Positions 7,600 to 14,844 are shown, counted from the first letter of the stretch. The stretch: 14,902 bases of DNA from Sulfurimonas sp. (GCA_022712775.1 JAFLJZ010000076.1:1-14902), one strand, 5' to 3'. A program made the numbers and translations. Notes: generated by a model not told the origin, from the letters alone.

Positions 7600-8409
7600 A
7601 TGAATTCTAGTATCTTTTTAAATTCTAAGGATGTTTTTTTAGATGCAGTTAATGCAAAAGACTATATACAGCTTGAGCGTGTTTCTACTATTTACCAATC
7701 GCTTAAAGATTCCGTAAATAAACCGCTTAAGATGATTCTTCTCTATGGTAAACCAGGGACTGGTAAAAGTATGTTTTTAAAAAAACTATATACTGATCTC
7801 GCTGTCACTAAAACTGTGCATCTTTATCATACACCTATTTTAGATGATAGTGAATTTTTTAAAAGATTAGCACATGATTTACTAGATGTTAAATACCAAG
7901 GCGAATTGAACTTTACTCAGTTTATGAAAATTATAGATTCTCATGATATTAAAGACATTCCAATAATACTCCTTGATGAAGCACAACTCTATTCAGATAC
8001 ACTTATGGAAAAAATTAGACTTCTCTCCGATACAAGAAAAGTAAAATTTGTAATTACCCTCCATAAAACAGAAAAAGAAGACCTTATTGCAAAAGAACAT
8101 TTTCAAACGAGAATCTGGGAAACAATAGAGTTAGAGAATGCTTCTACTATAGAATTAAAAATTTATATACAAAAAAAGCTTATGAAAGCAAATTGTTTTG
8201 ATACTGCAAATATGTTTAGTGAAAAATCTGTCAAACTTATTCATAAACTAACACAGGGAAATTATAGAGATACTAACAAGTTAATTTATACACTCTTTGA
8301 CTTATATGAAAACTATATAGAACACAATCCATCAAAAATCAACACTAATCAAATATCAAATAAAATGATAGAGATGTCTGCTATACAGACAGGACTTATA
8401 AATGCTTAA
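7600..8409 (+). CDS. mshM: AAA ATPase, MshM/CtsP/ExeA-like
   Basis: The 269-residue soluble ATPase has Walker A GKPGTGKS at residues 50-57, Walker B IILLDEAQ at 122-129, a sensor-1-like stretch FVITLHK at 150-156 and a sensor-2-like GNYRDTNKL near 220. The DEAQ box and overall size match the ExeA/GspA-MshM family of secretion ATPases. It lacks the membrane and peptidoglycan-binding extension of ExeA, as MshM does. In Aeromonas, ExeA works with ExeB to assemble the secretin through the cell wall; Campylobacter CtsP is the competence counterpart and is reported to interact with membrane protein CtsX. The gene follows the secretin by 14 bp and overlaps the next gene by 8 bp, which suggests a physical pair with that membrane protein. 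Confidence 0.85.
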   Translation: MNSSIFLNSKDVFLDAVNAKDYIQLERVSTIYQSLKDSVNKPLKMILLYGKPGTGKSMFLKKLYTDLAVTKTVHLYHTPILDDSEFFKRLAHDLLDVKYQGELNFTQFMKIIDSHDIKDIPIILLDEAQLYSDTLMEKIRLLSDTRKVKFVITLHKTEKEDLIAKEHFQTRIWETIELENASTIELKIYIQKKLMKANCFDTANMFSEKSVKLIHKLTQGNYRDTNKLIYTLFDLYENYIEHNPSKINTNQISNKMIEMSAIQTGLINA

Positions 8410-9169
8410 CCTTCATGAACTTGAATCACGTTGGTTACGATATAAGGTAAAGTCCTATATACCTCAGGGAGTTATCTTATTAAGTTTCATTGTTATTGGA
8501 ATAGTTCTAGTATCAACAGATTTCAACACTGCAAAAATAGAAAAAAAAGCAGATATAACTCCAAAGAAACTAGTAAAGAAGGTTATACAAAAACAAACGA
8601 TAGAGAAAAGTATATCTCTAGAAGTAGCTCCTCAAAAAGCTATAAAAAAACATACACAAAAAATAATTATCCAACCCTCATTAAATTTTATGAGTAATAT
8701 AAAGACTAATTCACCTGCATACTATAATGACCATAGACCGATAAAAAAAGCAACACATAAAAAAACTGTTCTAAAAAAAGAACCGATTAAGAAGAAAATT
8801 CTTGTTCTTGAAGAGCCTCAAGTAGAGGTAGTAAATGAAACTGTTATCAATATAAAAAGACAAAATACCCAAGATGATGTGAGTCATGTAATTAAAAGAT
8901 TTAAGAAATCCAATAATCCTGCTCTTAGCCTTTTTATTGCAAAAAAATATTATGCATTAGAAAACTATAGTGAAGCCTATAATTATGCACTTATAACAAA
9001 TTCAATTAATAATTCTATAGAAGAAAGCTGGATAGTATTTGCAAAATCACTTGTAAAACTAGGCAAAAAAGACAAGGCAATGGAAATGCTCAAGAAGTAT
9101 ATATCAAGCTCACATTCACAACGAGCAAAATTATTACTTGATAAAATTAAATCTGGGAAATTTCAATGA
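8402..9169 (+). CDS. MshN/CtsX-like inner-membrane protein with TPR domain
   Basis: The 255-residue protein has a short basic cytoplasmic N-terminus, one membrane helix at about residues 20-38, a long Lys-rich and Pro-containing periplasmic stretch (about 45-160), and a C-terminal helical region. That region (about 171-238) reads as two TPR-like repeats, with KKYYALENYSEAYNYAL as the clearest. This TonB/GspB-like build with TPRs is that of MshN. It overlaps the AAA ATPase gene by 8 bp and lies in the mshN position; Campylobacter ctsX holds the matching slot. The Lys-rich stretch could span or contact the negatively charged cell wall, but that is inference. The 3' end overlaps the next gene by 4 bp (ATGA). 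Confidence 0.68.
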   Translation: MLNLHELESRWLRYKVKSYIPQGVILLSFIVIGIVLVSTDFNTAKIEKKADITPKKLVKKVIQKQTIEKSISLEVAPQKAIKKHTQKIIIQPSLNFMSNIKTNSPAYYNDHRPIKKATHKKTVLKKEPIKKKILVLEEPQVEVVNETVINIKRQNTQDDVSHVIKRFKKSNNPALSLFIAKKYYALENYSEAYNYALITNSINNSIEESWIVFAKSLVKLGKKDKAMEMLKKYISSSHSQRAKLLLDKIKSGKFQ

Positions 9170-9708
9170 AATTACTTATAATATTATTCTTAACTCTATC
9201 ACTATACGCAGACACAAAACAAAAGATGTTCGTGCTTTACCAGAATCATAAATATGAAAAAGTTTGTAATATAGGCTATGACAATTTTAAAGAAAATAAA
9301 AAAGATGTAGAGTACATCTCTCTATATGCCTTTGCTTGTTTAAAGTCAGACTATATAGATAGACTCTCAACTCCAATCGCAATACTAAAATTTTCACCTG
9401 AAGCACGTTCAAATTCTGCTTATTTTTCAGTTATTTTAATGCAAAAAAAACTTTTGTACCATGCATTAGTTGATGGTTATAATCTTCAAAAACTCGACCT
9501 TCCCACTACAGACTATATCCTTTCAAAAGTATTTGATTTTTATTCAAATATAGGAAAACATGAGCCGAGATTATTTTATTTATTTGAAGATGAAAATGAT
9601 CCAAAACTTACTTATAAACTCTATTTAAGTAAGCATAATAGAATCAATAAAATGATAATTGAAGAATTTTATGATTCTGTAATCATTAAAAAACATATAT
9701 ATTGGTAG
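9166..9708 (+). CDS. Unrecognised secreted helical protein in the pilus/secretion operon
   Basis: I do not recognise this 180-residue protein. It starts with a short, strong signal peptide (MKLLIILFLTLSLYA, likely cut after A15) and has no further membrane segment, so it should be periplasmic or surface-exposed. The mature part is mostly alpha-helical, with repeat-like hydrophobic spacing around residues 18-110 that could be degenerate TPR or Sel1-like repeats. C34 and C58 could form a disulfide. The C-terminus is basic and aromatic (KKHIYW). It begins in the ATGA overlap of the MshN-like gene and ends 13 bp before the assembly ATPase, so it is almost certainly translated with the operon. Classical msh operons have no gene here. 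A role in secretin or alignment-complex assembly is a guess from position only. Confidence 0.75.
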   Translation: MKLLIILFLTLSLYADTKQKMFVLYQNHKYEKVCNIGYDNFKENKKDVEYISLYAFACLKSDYIDRLSTPIAILKFSPEARSNSAYFSVILMQKKLLYHALVDGYNLQKLDLPTTDYILSKVFDFYSNIGKHEPRLFYLFEDENDPKLTYKLYLSKHNRINKMIIEEFYDSVIIKKHIYW

Positions 9709-9722
9709 AGTGAGGCAATACA

Positions 9723-11459
9723 ATGGATAGAATTACAGAAGACTTACTCAGTAATGGCTCTATTATGCAAAGGCAAGTTGATAGATTACTCACACAGGGT
9801 ATAAGTGAAAATCTAATTCTTAGAGATATCACCTTATCTGGTTTTATGACTATGGATAGACTTGTAAGGTTTATTGTTGAACGTATTAGAAGTGGTGATT
9901 ATGATTTATCCATCATTGATGACTATGACTATATTCATGAAAAAGTTGTATTAACAAAACTAGCCGAAGAACTTGATTTAAAATTTGAAGACTTAGATGC
10001 TATAGATATGGATTATCAGCTTACAAGTAAAGTGCCTCTTGCCCAACTACAAAAGCATGATGCACTCCCTATTTATGAAGATGATTTGAGTATTACGATA
10101 GCACTTTGTGATCCATTAGATATGCAGGCTCAAGAAGCTCTACAAAGACTATTTCCAAGAAAACCAATTAAAATAGCACTCGCAACAAAAAAACAAATAT
10201 CTTCATACCTTTTTAAAATTGAGCTAAAAGACAGTGTTAAAGGGCTTGTAAAAAAGATAAAAGATGAGTTAAATTCAATTAACTCTATAGAAGAACAGCA
10301 AGAAGCTTCATCAATTTTATTACTTATAGATGTTATTTTAAAAGCCTGTATTAATGCGCGTGCAAGTGATATTCATATTGAACCAACTGAAAAAAACTGT
10401 TCTGTTCGTGCTAGAATTGATGGAAAACTTTCTGAAGTATTTATCTTTGAGAAAACAATTTACCCTCCACTAGCTTCAAGACTTAAACTCCTTGCAAATT
10501 TAGATATTGCTGAAAAGAGAAAACCTCAGGACGGACGATTTTCCACTACAGTTGGTCCAAGAGAATATGATTTTCGTATCTCAACACTACCGATTCTTTA
10601 TGGTGAATCTATTGTTATGAGGGTTTTAGATAAACAAAAAGCTCTTGTTAAACTTGAAGATGCAGGTATGGATAGCGTAAGTTATCAAAAATTACTTAAA
10701 GGTCTTCAAGCACCTTATGGTATTATATTAGTAACGGGTCCAACTGGTAGTGGTAAAACAACTACACTTTATGGTGCATTAAATGAGTTAAGAAATATTG
10801 AAGATAAGGTTATTACGGTTGAAGATCCAGTTGAGTATAGAATGAATCTTATCCAACAAGTACAAGTAAACCCAAAAGTTGGTCTTAGTTTTGCAGATGC
10901 ACTTCGCTCGATTCTAAGACAAGATCCGGATAAGATTATGATTGGGGAAATTCGAGATCAAGAAACACTTGAAATCGCTATTAAAGCTGCACTTACGGGG
11001 CATATGGTTATTTCTACTCTTCATACCAATGATTCTATAAGTGCGATTCCAAGAATGGTAGATATGGGAATAGAGCATTATCTTATCTCTGGTGCACTTG
11101 TCGCGATTCAAGCACAAAGACTTGTAAGAAAAATTTGTGCTCATTGTAAAACAGAAGAACAAGTTCCACTTTCAACTATACAAGAACTTGGAAGTTTAGT
11201 ACCAGAAAATACTAAATTTTTTACCGGTAAAGGCTGTAAGGAATGTAATGAATCTGGCTATATGGGACGAGAAATGATATGTGAGGTTTTAAATATATCT
11301 GAAGATTTATCTTCTTTAATTGCAAAAGGAGCATCCAAAGAGTTGCTCCAAGAACAAGCAAAAAAAGATGGATTTATTGGAATATTTGAAAATGGTGTTC
11401 AAAAAGCAATTGATGGCATCACAAGTTTAGAAGAAATCTTAAAGGTGGCAAAAGGATGA
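9723..11459 (+). CDS. mshE: Assembly ATPase, GspE/PilB family (MshE/CtsE type)
   Basis: The 578-residue protein has the full GspE/PilB layout. The N-terminal MshEN-like region (about 1-160) is divergent. The motor domain has Walker A GPTGSGKT at 339-346, an Asp box ITVEDPVEYR at 364-373, Walker B IMIGEIRD at 405-412 and a His box STLHTND at 431-437. A four-cysteine zinc site lies at C472/C475 and C505/C508. As a cytoplasmic hexamer it would use ATP to drive pilin or pseudopilin polymerisation through the platform protein encoded next (4-bp overlap). GAGG at 9712-9715 precedes the start. In the N-terminus, residues 3-26 and 31-54 keep the hydrophobic spacing and central Gly of the two tandem MshEN motifs but lack the RLG start. 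Cyclic-di-GMP control may therefore be reduced or absent. Confidence 0.95.
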   Translation: MDRITEDLLSNGSIMQRQVDRLLTQGISENLILRDITLSGFMTMDRLVRFIVERIRSGDYDLSIIDDYDYIHEKVVLTKLAEELDLKFEDLDAIDMDYQLTSKVPLAQLQKHDALPIYEDDLSITIALCDPLDMQAQEALQRLFPRKPIKIALATKKQISSYLFKIELKDSVKGLVKKIKDELNSINSIEEQQEASSILLLIDVILKACINARASDIHIEPTEKNCSVRARIDGKLSEVFIFEKTIYPPLASRLKLLANLDIAEKRKPQDGRFSTTVGPREYDFRISTLPILYGESIVMRVLDKQKALVKLEDAGMDSVSYQKLLKGLQAPYGIILVTGPTGSGKTTTLYGALNELRNIEDKVITVEDPVEYRMNLIQQVQVNPKVGLSFADALRSILRQDPDKIMIGEIRDQETLEIAIKAALTGHMVISTLHTNDSISAIPRMVDMGIEHYLISGALVAIQAQRLVRKICAHCKTEEQVPLSTIQELGSLVPENTKFFTGKGCKECNESGYMGREMICEVLNISEDLSSLIAKGASKELLQEQAKKDGFIGIFENGVQKAIDGITSLEEILKVAKG

Positions 11460-12700
11460 AATATTTTATTGCAACAATCCTTAGTAAGGGTAAAAGAGAG
11501 GCCTTACCAATCTATTCCAATTCTAAAAAAGAGGCATTGGAATATGCAAAGGTTAAATCTACTGGTATCATAATCAAAGTTGAGGAAGCTACCGAACCGC
11601 TTGAGGCACAATTTGTAAGATTTAAAACAAATCTACTTAAAAATCTCCAAAAAAAGAAAATTAAACAAGATGGGCTTATCGCTGCCATAAGGCAACTTGC
11701 CGTTATGACAAATGCTGGTATCTCTATCTTTGATTCTCTAAGTGAGATTGCAGTAGCTACAGAAGATCAAGCCCTCAAAACTGTATTTTCAAAACTAGCA
11801 GATGACATCAACTCTGGTCACTCACTCTCAGCATCAATGGAAAACTTTCGTTTTGAGCTAGGAAACTTAACAATAGCCATGGTAAATCTTGGGGAAAAAA
11901 CAGGTAATCTGGATGAAGCATTATACTCACTTGCAGATATGCTTGAAGAGATTCGTGCTAATATCATTAAATTTAAAAAGGCTATGGCATACCCAAGAAA
12001 TGTAATGATTGCTATGGCGGTAGCATTTACAATTTTGATCTCTTATGTTGTCCCTGAATTTAAAGCAATATTTGAGGAACTAGATGCTGAACTTCCACTT
12101 CCTACACAAATTTTACTCACCCTTGAACATCTTTTTAATAACTATGGTCCTATTGTTATCGCTGTTTTAGTAACTGCATTTATGGTCTTTAAATATTTTA
12201 TCAACAACTATATACATATACGCTATAAATGGCATCAACTACTCCTCAAAACATATCTAATTAAAAATGTTATTAAATTTTCAACACTAAGTAGATTTAC
12301 ACTTGTTTTTTCTGAACTGATCCGTGCCGGTATTCCTATAGCGGAAGCCCTTGATACCTCTATTGATATGATAGACAATCTTCCACTTAAGAAAAAATTG
12401 CAGTCTGTTAGAATCACTGTTGAAAAAGGTGGAACACTTAACAAAGGTCTAAACGATACTAAGTTATTTGAAAACATGATTATACAAATGGTTAGTGCTG
12501 GTGAAGACAGTGGTACACTTGATAGTATGATTCGAAAAGTTGCTGAGTATTATAAAATGCGGTTTGATGCTATTATTGATGGCTTATCTGAGGCGATTGA
12601 GCCTATTATGCTTTTCTTTATGACAGGTATGATTCTTCTATTAGCCCTTGGGATTTTCTTGCCAATGTGGGATATGGGAAATGCTGTTCAAGGAAGATAA
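11456..12700 (+). CDS. mshG: Inner-membrane platform protein, GspF/PilC family (MshG/CtsF type)
   Basis: The 414-residue protein shows two copies of the GspF cytoplasmic domain. Copy one (about 70-180) contains RQLAVMTNAGISIFDSL and NLGEKTGNLDEAL; copy two (about 275-385) contains SRFTLVFSELIRAGIPIAEAL and VSAGEDSGTLDSMI. Membrane helices lie at about 183-199, 231-249 and 383-405, the standard three. Length is normal. In type IV pilus and type II secretion machines it sits in the inner membrane at the centre of the ATPase hexamer and passes subunits into the growing fibre. Its start overlaps the ATPase stop (ATGA), the usual E-F pairing. It is the last gene of the plus-strand run; its stop lies 1 bp from the stop of the convergent yigZ, leaving no intergenic terminator. 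Confidence 0.95.
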   Translation: MKYFIATILSKGKREALPIYSNSKKEALEYAKVKSTGIIIKVEEATEPLEAQFVRFKTNLLKNLQKKKIKQDGLIAAIRQLAVMTNAGISIFDSLSEIAVATEDQALKTVFSKLADDINSGHSLSASMENFRFELGNLTIAMVNLGEKTGNLDEALYSLADMLEEIRANIIKFKKAMAYPRNVMIAMAVAFTILISYVVPEFKAIFEELDAELPLPTQILLTLEHLFNNYGPIVIAVLVTAFMVFKYFINNYIHIRYKWHQLLLKTYLIKNVIKFSTLSRFTLVFSELIRAGIPIAEALDTSIDMIDNLPLKKKLQSVRITVEKGGTLNKGLNDTKLFENMIIQMVSAGEDSGTLDSMIRKVAEYYKMRFDAIIDGLSEAIEPIMLFFMTGMILLLALGIFLPMWDMGNAVQGR

Positions 12701-12701
12701 G

Positions 12702-13280
12702 TTATAAAGATTCTATCTTTACTAACCTATCTACTTTAGATAAAAACTCTTGCATATTTTCTTTATCTGATTTAATTCTATACTCTGTTGCACCTTCAAA
12801 TATTTTTTCTACTATTTCAATATTGCAAAGAGAACATTCATATTCTATTTTTCTTAGATTTGTATACTCAAAACTAATAGTATTTGAAATTTTTTCTTTG
12901 TATTCTTTTATCTCGGCTGATTCTAGTACTAAATTTGTAGCATCACTATAAGCACGAACTAAACCACCAGTTCCTAGTTTCGTTCCACCAAAATATCTCA
13001 CAGTAATAACTGCAGAATTAATCATATTTGCACCCTGAAGTACCATTAAGGTCGGTTTTCCTGAAGTTCCTTTTGGTTCGCCATCATCACTTGAATGTTC
13101 TACAATTTGTTTAAATTCATTAAGGTGTCTGGAAGCTGTTACAAAATGTCTGGCTTTTGGGTGAAGTTCTTTTAATTCTTGAAGTATTTGCTTATACATG
13201 GAGTATGGAACTATGTGGGCAATAAACTTAGATTGTTTAATTTCTAAAGTTTGGGTTACATGTTTGTCCACATACTTCAT
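12702..13280 (-). CDS. yigZ: YigZ / IMPACT family protein
   Basis: The 192-residue protein matches the YigZ/UPF0029 N-terminal domain. QSKFIAHI is near residue 16, SSDDGEPKGTSGKPTL at 63-78, and VRYFGGTKLGTGGLVRAY at 94-111; these motifs are nearly invariant in the family. A C-terminal region of about 60 residues corresponds to the second small domain. Family members fold like part of elongation factor G domain IV, and eukaryotic IMPACT modulates Gcn2. The bacterial role is not settled, though some annotations call it a proline dipeptidase-like or translation-related factor. The gene follows yebC in the same direction across a 73-bp gap with inverted repeats. Its stop is 1 bp from that of the convergent mshG. 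Confidence 0.93.
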   Translation of the reverse strand: MKYVDKHVTQTLEIKQSKFIAHIVPYSMYKQILQELKELHPKARHFVTASRHLNEFKQIVEHSSDDGEPKGTSGKPTLMVLQGANMINSAVITVRYFGGTKLGTGGLVRAYSDATNLVLESAEIKEYKEKISNTISFEYTNLRKIEYECSLCNIEIVEKIFEGATEYRIKSDKENMQEFLSKVDRLVKIESL

Positions 13281-13302
13281 ACTATTGATACTTTAGGGGG
13301 TT

Positions 13303-13323
13303 GTAGGGACATAGTGTCCCTGC
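13303..13323. repeat. Hairpin (AGGGACA/TGTCCCT) between yebC and yigZ
   Basis: A perfect 7-bp inverted repeat has arms AGGGACA (13305-13311) and TGTCCCT (13315-13321) around a 3-base TAG loop. One G-T wobble and one G-C pair extend it to 13303-13323. It lies in the transcribed leader of yigZ if that gene is read from yebC. No T-run follows on either strand, so it does not look like an intrinsic terminator. It could be an RNA-stabilising or translation-affecting hairpin, an operator, or one copy of a dispersed palindromic repeat. Confidence 0.8.
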
Positions 13324-13352
13324 TATTATAATGGGATTTGCTCATTATAATA
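13324..13352. repeat. AT-rich inverted repeat just after the yebC stop
   Basis: Perfect 9-base arms ATTATAATG (13325-13333) and CATTATAAT (13343-13351) enclose a 9-base loop, with one more T-A pair outside. It begins within 2 bp of the yebC stop and abuts the neighbouring GC-rich hairpin. Because the arms contain TATAAT on both strands, this may reflect -10 promoter boxes as much as RNA structure. Confidence 0.75.
13325..13330 (-). promoter_or_regulatory. Possible -10 box for yigZ
   Basis: On the minus strand this reads TATAAT, 44 bp upstream of the yigZ start, in the only gap between yebC and yigZ. No good -35 is seen; Campylobacterota promoters often lack one. It lies inside the inverted repeat, so chance is a real alternative. 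Confidence 0.28.
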
Positions 13353-13353
13353 T

Positions 13354-14064
13354 TTATGAGAGGTTTGTAAAGACTTTTTGTACATCCTCATCATCTGCAA
13401 GTTTTTCTAAAATCTTATCTATCTCAACTTGTTGTTCCTCTGAGAGACTTACAGGAGTATTTGCCATTCTCTCCAAGTGTGCTTTTATGATTTCTATTTT
13501 CATCTCTTCTAAAGCAGCATTTAGACTTCCAAAACTTGTGTAATCCCCTGTAACTAGTACTACACCATCTTCTTCTTCTATCTCTTCTAAACCAGCATCA
13601 ATAAGTTCAAGCTCTAACTCTTCTAAATCCATACCATCTTGTAATTTAAATTCAATAAGTACTTTTCTTGCAAACATAAATTCTAAAGAACCATTTGTTA
13701 AAAGTTCTCCACCATGTTTTGTAAATATATTTTTTACATTTGCCACAGTTCTTGTATTGTTATCAGTAGCTGATTCTACAAAAATTAAAACACCAAATGG
13801 CGCTTTTCCTTCATAATTAATCTCAGACATACTTGCAGTATCTTTTGCACTAGCACGCTTAATAGCAGCTTCAATATTATCCTTAGGCATATTCTCAGCC
13901 TTAGCATTTAAAATAGCTGTACGTAGCTTAGAGTTCATATCAGGATCACTACTTCCCTCTTTTGCAGCCATTGTAATAATTTTTCCAAGTTTTGGGAACA
14001 ATTTAGACATTGCTCCCCATCTTTTCATTTTCGATGCTTTTCTGTATTCAAATGCTCTACCCAC
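13354..14064 (-). CDS. yebC: YebC/PmpR family protein
   Basis: The 236-residue protein carries the epsilon-type YebC N-terminus ([22 protein letters not shown]), a KEGGSDPDMN-like stretch near 35-43, [15 protein letters not shown] near 57-71 and [15 protein letters not shown] near 97-111, all family hallmarks. Length is typical. YebC proteins were long annotated as DNA-binding transcriptional regulators (PmpR); recent work in other bacteria assigns the family a role in translating proline-rich stretches on the ribosome. The start is GTG at 14064, set by a strong AGGAGA ribosome-binding site 5 bp upstream. It is separated from the upstream secreted-protein gene by about 100 bp, which may hold its own promoter, and is followed by yigZ. 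Confidence 0.95.
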   Translation of the reverse strand: MGRAFEYRKASKMKRWGAMSKLFPKLGKIITMAAKEGSSDPDMNSKLRTAILNAKAENMPKDNIEAAIKRASAKDTASMSEINYEGKAPFGVLIFVESATDNNTRTVANVKNIFTKHGGELLTNGSLEFMFARKVLIEFKLQDGMDLEELELELIDAGLEEIEEEDGVVLVTGDYTSFGSLNAALEEMKIEIIKAHLERMANTPVSLSEEQQVEIDKILEKLADDEDVQKVFTNLS

Positions 14065-14069
14065 TGTAC

Positions 14070-14075
14070 TCTCCT
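14070..14075 (-). promoter_or_regulatory. Ribosome-binding site of yebC (GTG start)
   Basis: The minus strand reads AGGAGA, 5 bp before the GTG at 14064. It is the best Shine-Dalgarno match seen in the window and supports the GTG start; no ATG lies nearby in frame. Confidence 0.75.
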
Positions 14076-14120
14076 AAAATAATTAATGTATAATACAATA
14101 TTGACTCTGAGAATTAGATT

Positions 14121-14126
14121 ATTATA
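14121..14126 (-). promoter_or_regulatory. Possible -10 box for yebC
   Basis: The minus strand reads TATAAT about 57 bp upstream of the yebC start, in the 99-bp gap after the preceding gene. No clear -35 accompanies it. The rest of the gap (14065-14163) is AT-rich, with a short palindrome at 14087-14097 (TGTAT-A-ATACA) and no RNA gene. Confidence 0.3.
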
Positions 14127-14163
14127 CAAACTTTCAATTAAGTGCCTGACCATAATAAATGAC

Positions 14164-14844
14164 TTATTCATTTATAAACCGTTCATTTGTTTTGATTTTA
14201 TTGCGAGAAAGAAGTTCTTCTTTACTTATATATTCTATCACCATTTTATACAATGTTGGATTTTTATATCTTGTAGTGTGTATACTAAAAGTTATTTTAT
14301 CTCCTTTGTTTGAGTATATACTTTGACTTGTCGCTCTGTTTAATGCCTGTGTTTTATATGTTTGATTATTTACAAATGTATATTTTGATTGAATATACTT
14401 ATGATATTTGAGTATATTTTCTTCCAAAAGAATTCCACTTAAAGAAATTGTTCCAACTCCATTGGTGTTAGCCCTTTTAGTCCATGTTCTATCGAGCCCT
14501 AGATATTTTGTTTTTTTTGCTATATTAGTTCGCTTATTCATTATAATATCAAGATACGTATTCCCACCTCTTCTTACTTCCTCTTGTAATAGTTCTCTAG
14601 TAGCTATTCTCTCTTGCATTTCATCTGCTGCCACTTGAAGACTTTGCATCTCTTTTTCTTTTCGTAACCTCTGTTTATTATCTCTTTTTTCTCTCTCTTG
14701 TAATAAATAGTCCCGTTCTTCTGTTATAGGTAAAGTAGAGGTGTCTGCTATTTCTTCTATCTGTTCGACAAAAACTTTCCTCATTTCATCAAACATGTCT
14801 GCCGATAAACCAGTAAAGAGTATTATTAATAGTATGGTTTTCAT
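14164..14844 (-). CDS. Unrecognised secreted coiled-coil protein
   Basis: I do not recognise this 226-residue protein. It has a short signal peptide (MKTILLIILFTGLSA, likely cut after A15), followed by a highly charged Glu/Arg/Lys-rich region at about 20-97 with strong coiled-coil character. A C-terminal half of mixed, beta-leaning sequence (about 100-226) contains TNGVGTISLSG and ITFSIHTTRYKNPTLYKMVIEYI. No catalytic motif, lipobox or extra membrane segment is visible. The start has AAGGA about 8 bp upstream. It is the first of three minus-strand genes and about 100 bp ahead of yebC, so it need not share function with it. Its N-terminal coiled coil plus C-terminal domain could suit a cell-envelope adaptor or assembly factor, but that is speculation. 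Confidence 0.72.
   Translation of the reverse strand: MKTILLIILFTGLSADMFDEMRKVFVEQIEEIADTSTLPITEERDYLLQEREKRDNKQRLRKEKEMQSLQVAADEMQERIATRELLQEEVRRGGNTYLDIIMNKRTNIAKKTKYLGLDRTWTKRANTNGVGTISLSGILLEENILKYHKYIQSKYTFVNNQTYKTQALNRATSQSIYSNKGDKITFSIHTTRYKNPTLYKMVIEYISKEELLSRNKIKTNERFINE

Noticed and set aside
12667..12951. Plus-strand reading frame overlapping the mshG end and yigZ
   Set aside because: It lies antisense to yigZ, whose family motifs are unmistakable, and its Ser/Phe-rich product has no recognisable features.
13303..13352. Rho-independent terminator for yebC
   Set aside because: Both hairpins are real, but no run of T follows either one on the minus strand, so I list them as inverted repeats instead.
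13331..13543. Plus-strand reading frame antisense to yebC
   Set aside because: It mirrors the conserved yebC coding sequence and has no ribosome-binding site or family similarity.
14101..14128. Plus-strand promoter-like TTGACT, 16 bp, TATACA
   Set aside because: No plus-strand gene lies downstream, and such matches arise easily in AT-rich gaps.
14086..14638. Plus-strand frames at 14086-14313 and 14408-14638
   Set aside because: Both are hydrophobic shadows of the charged minus-strand gene at 14164-14844, which has a good ribosome-binding site and signal peptide.
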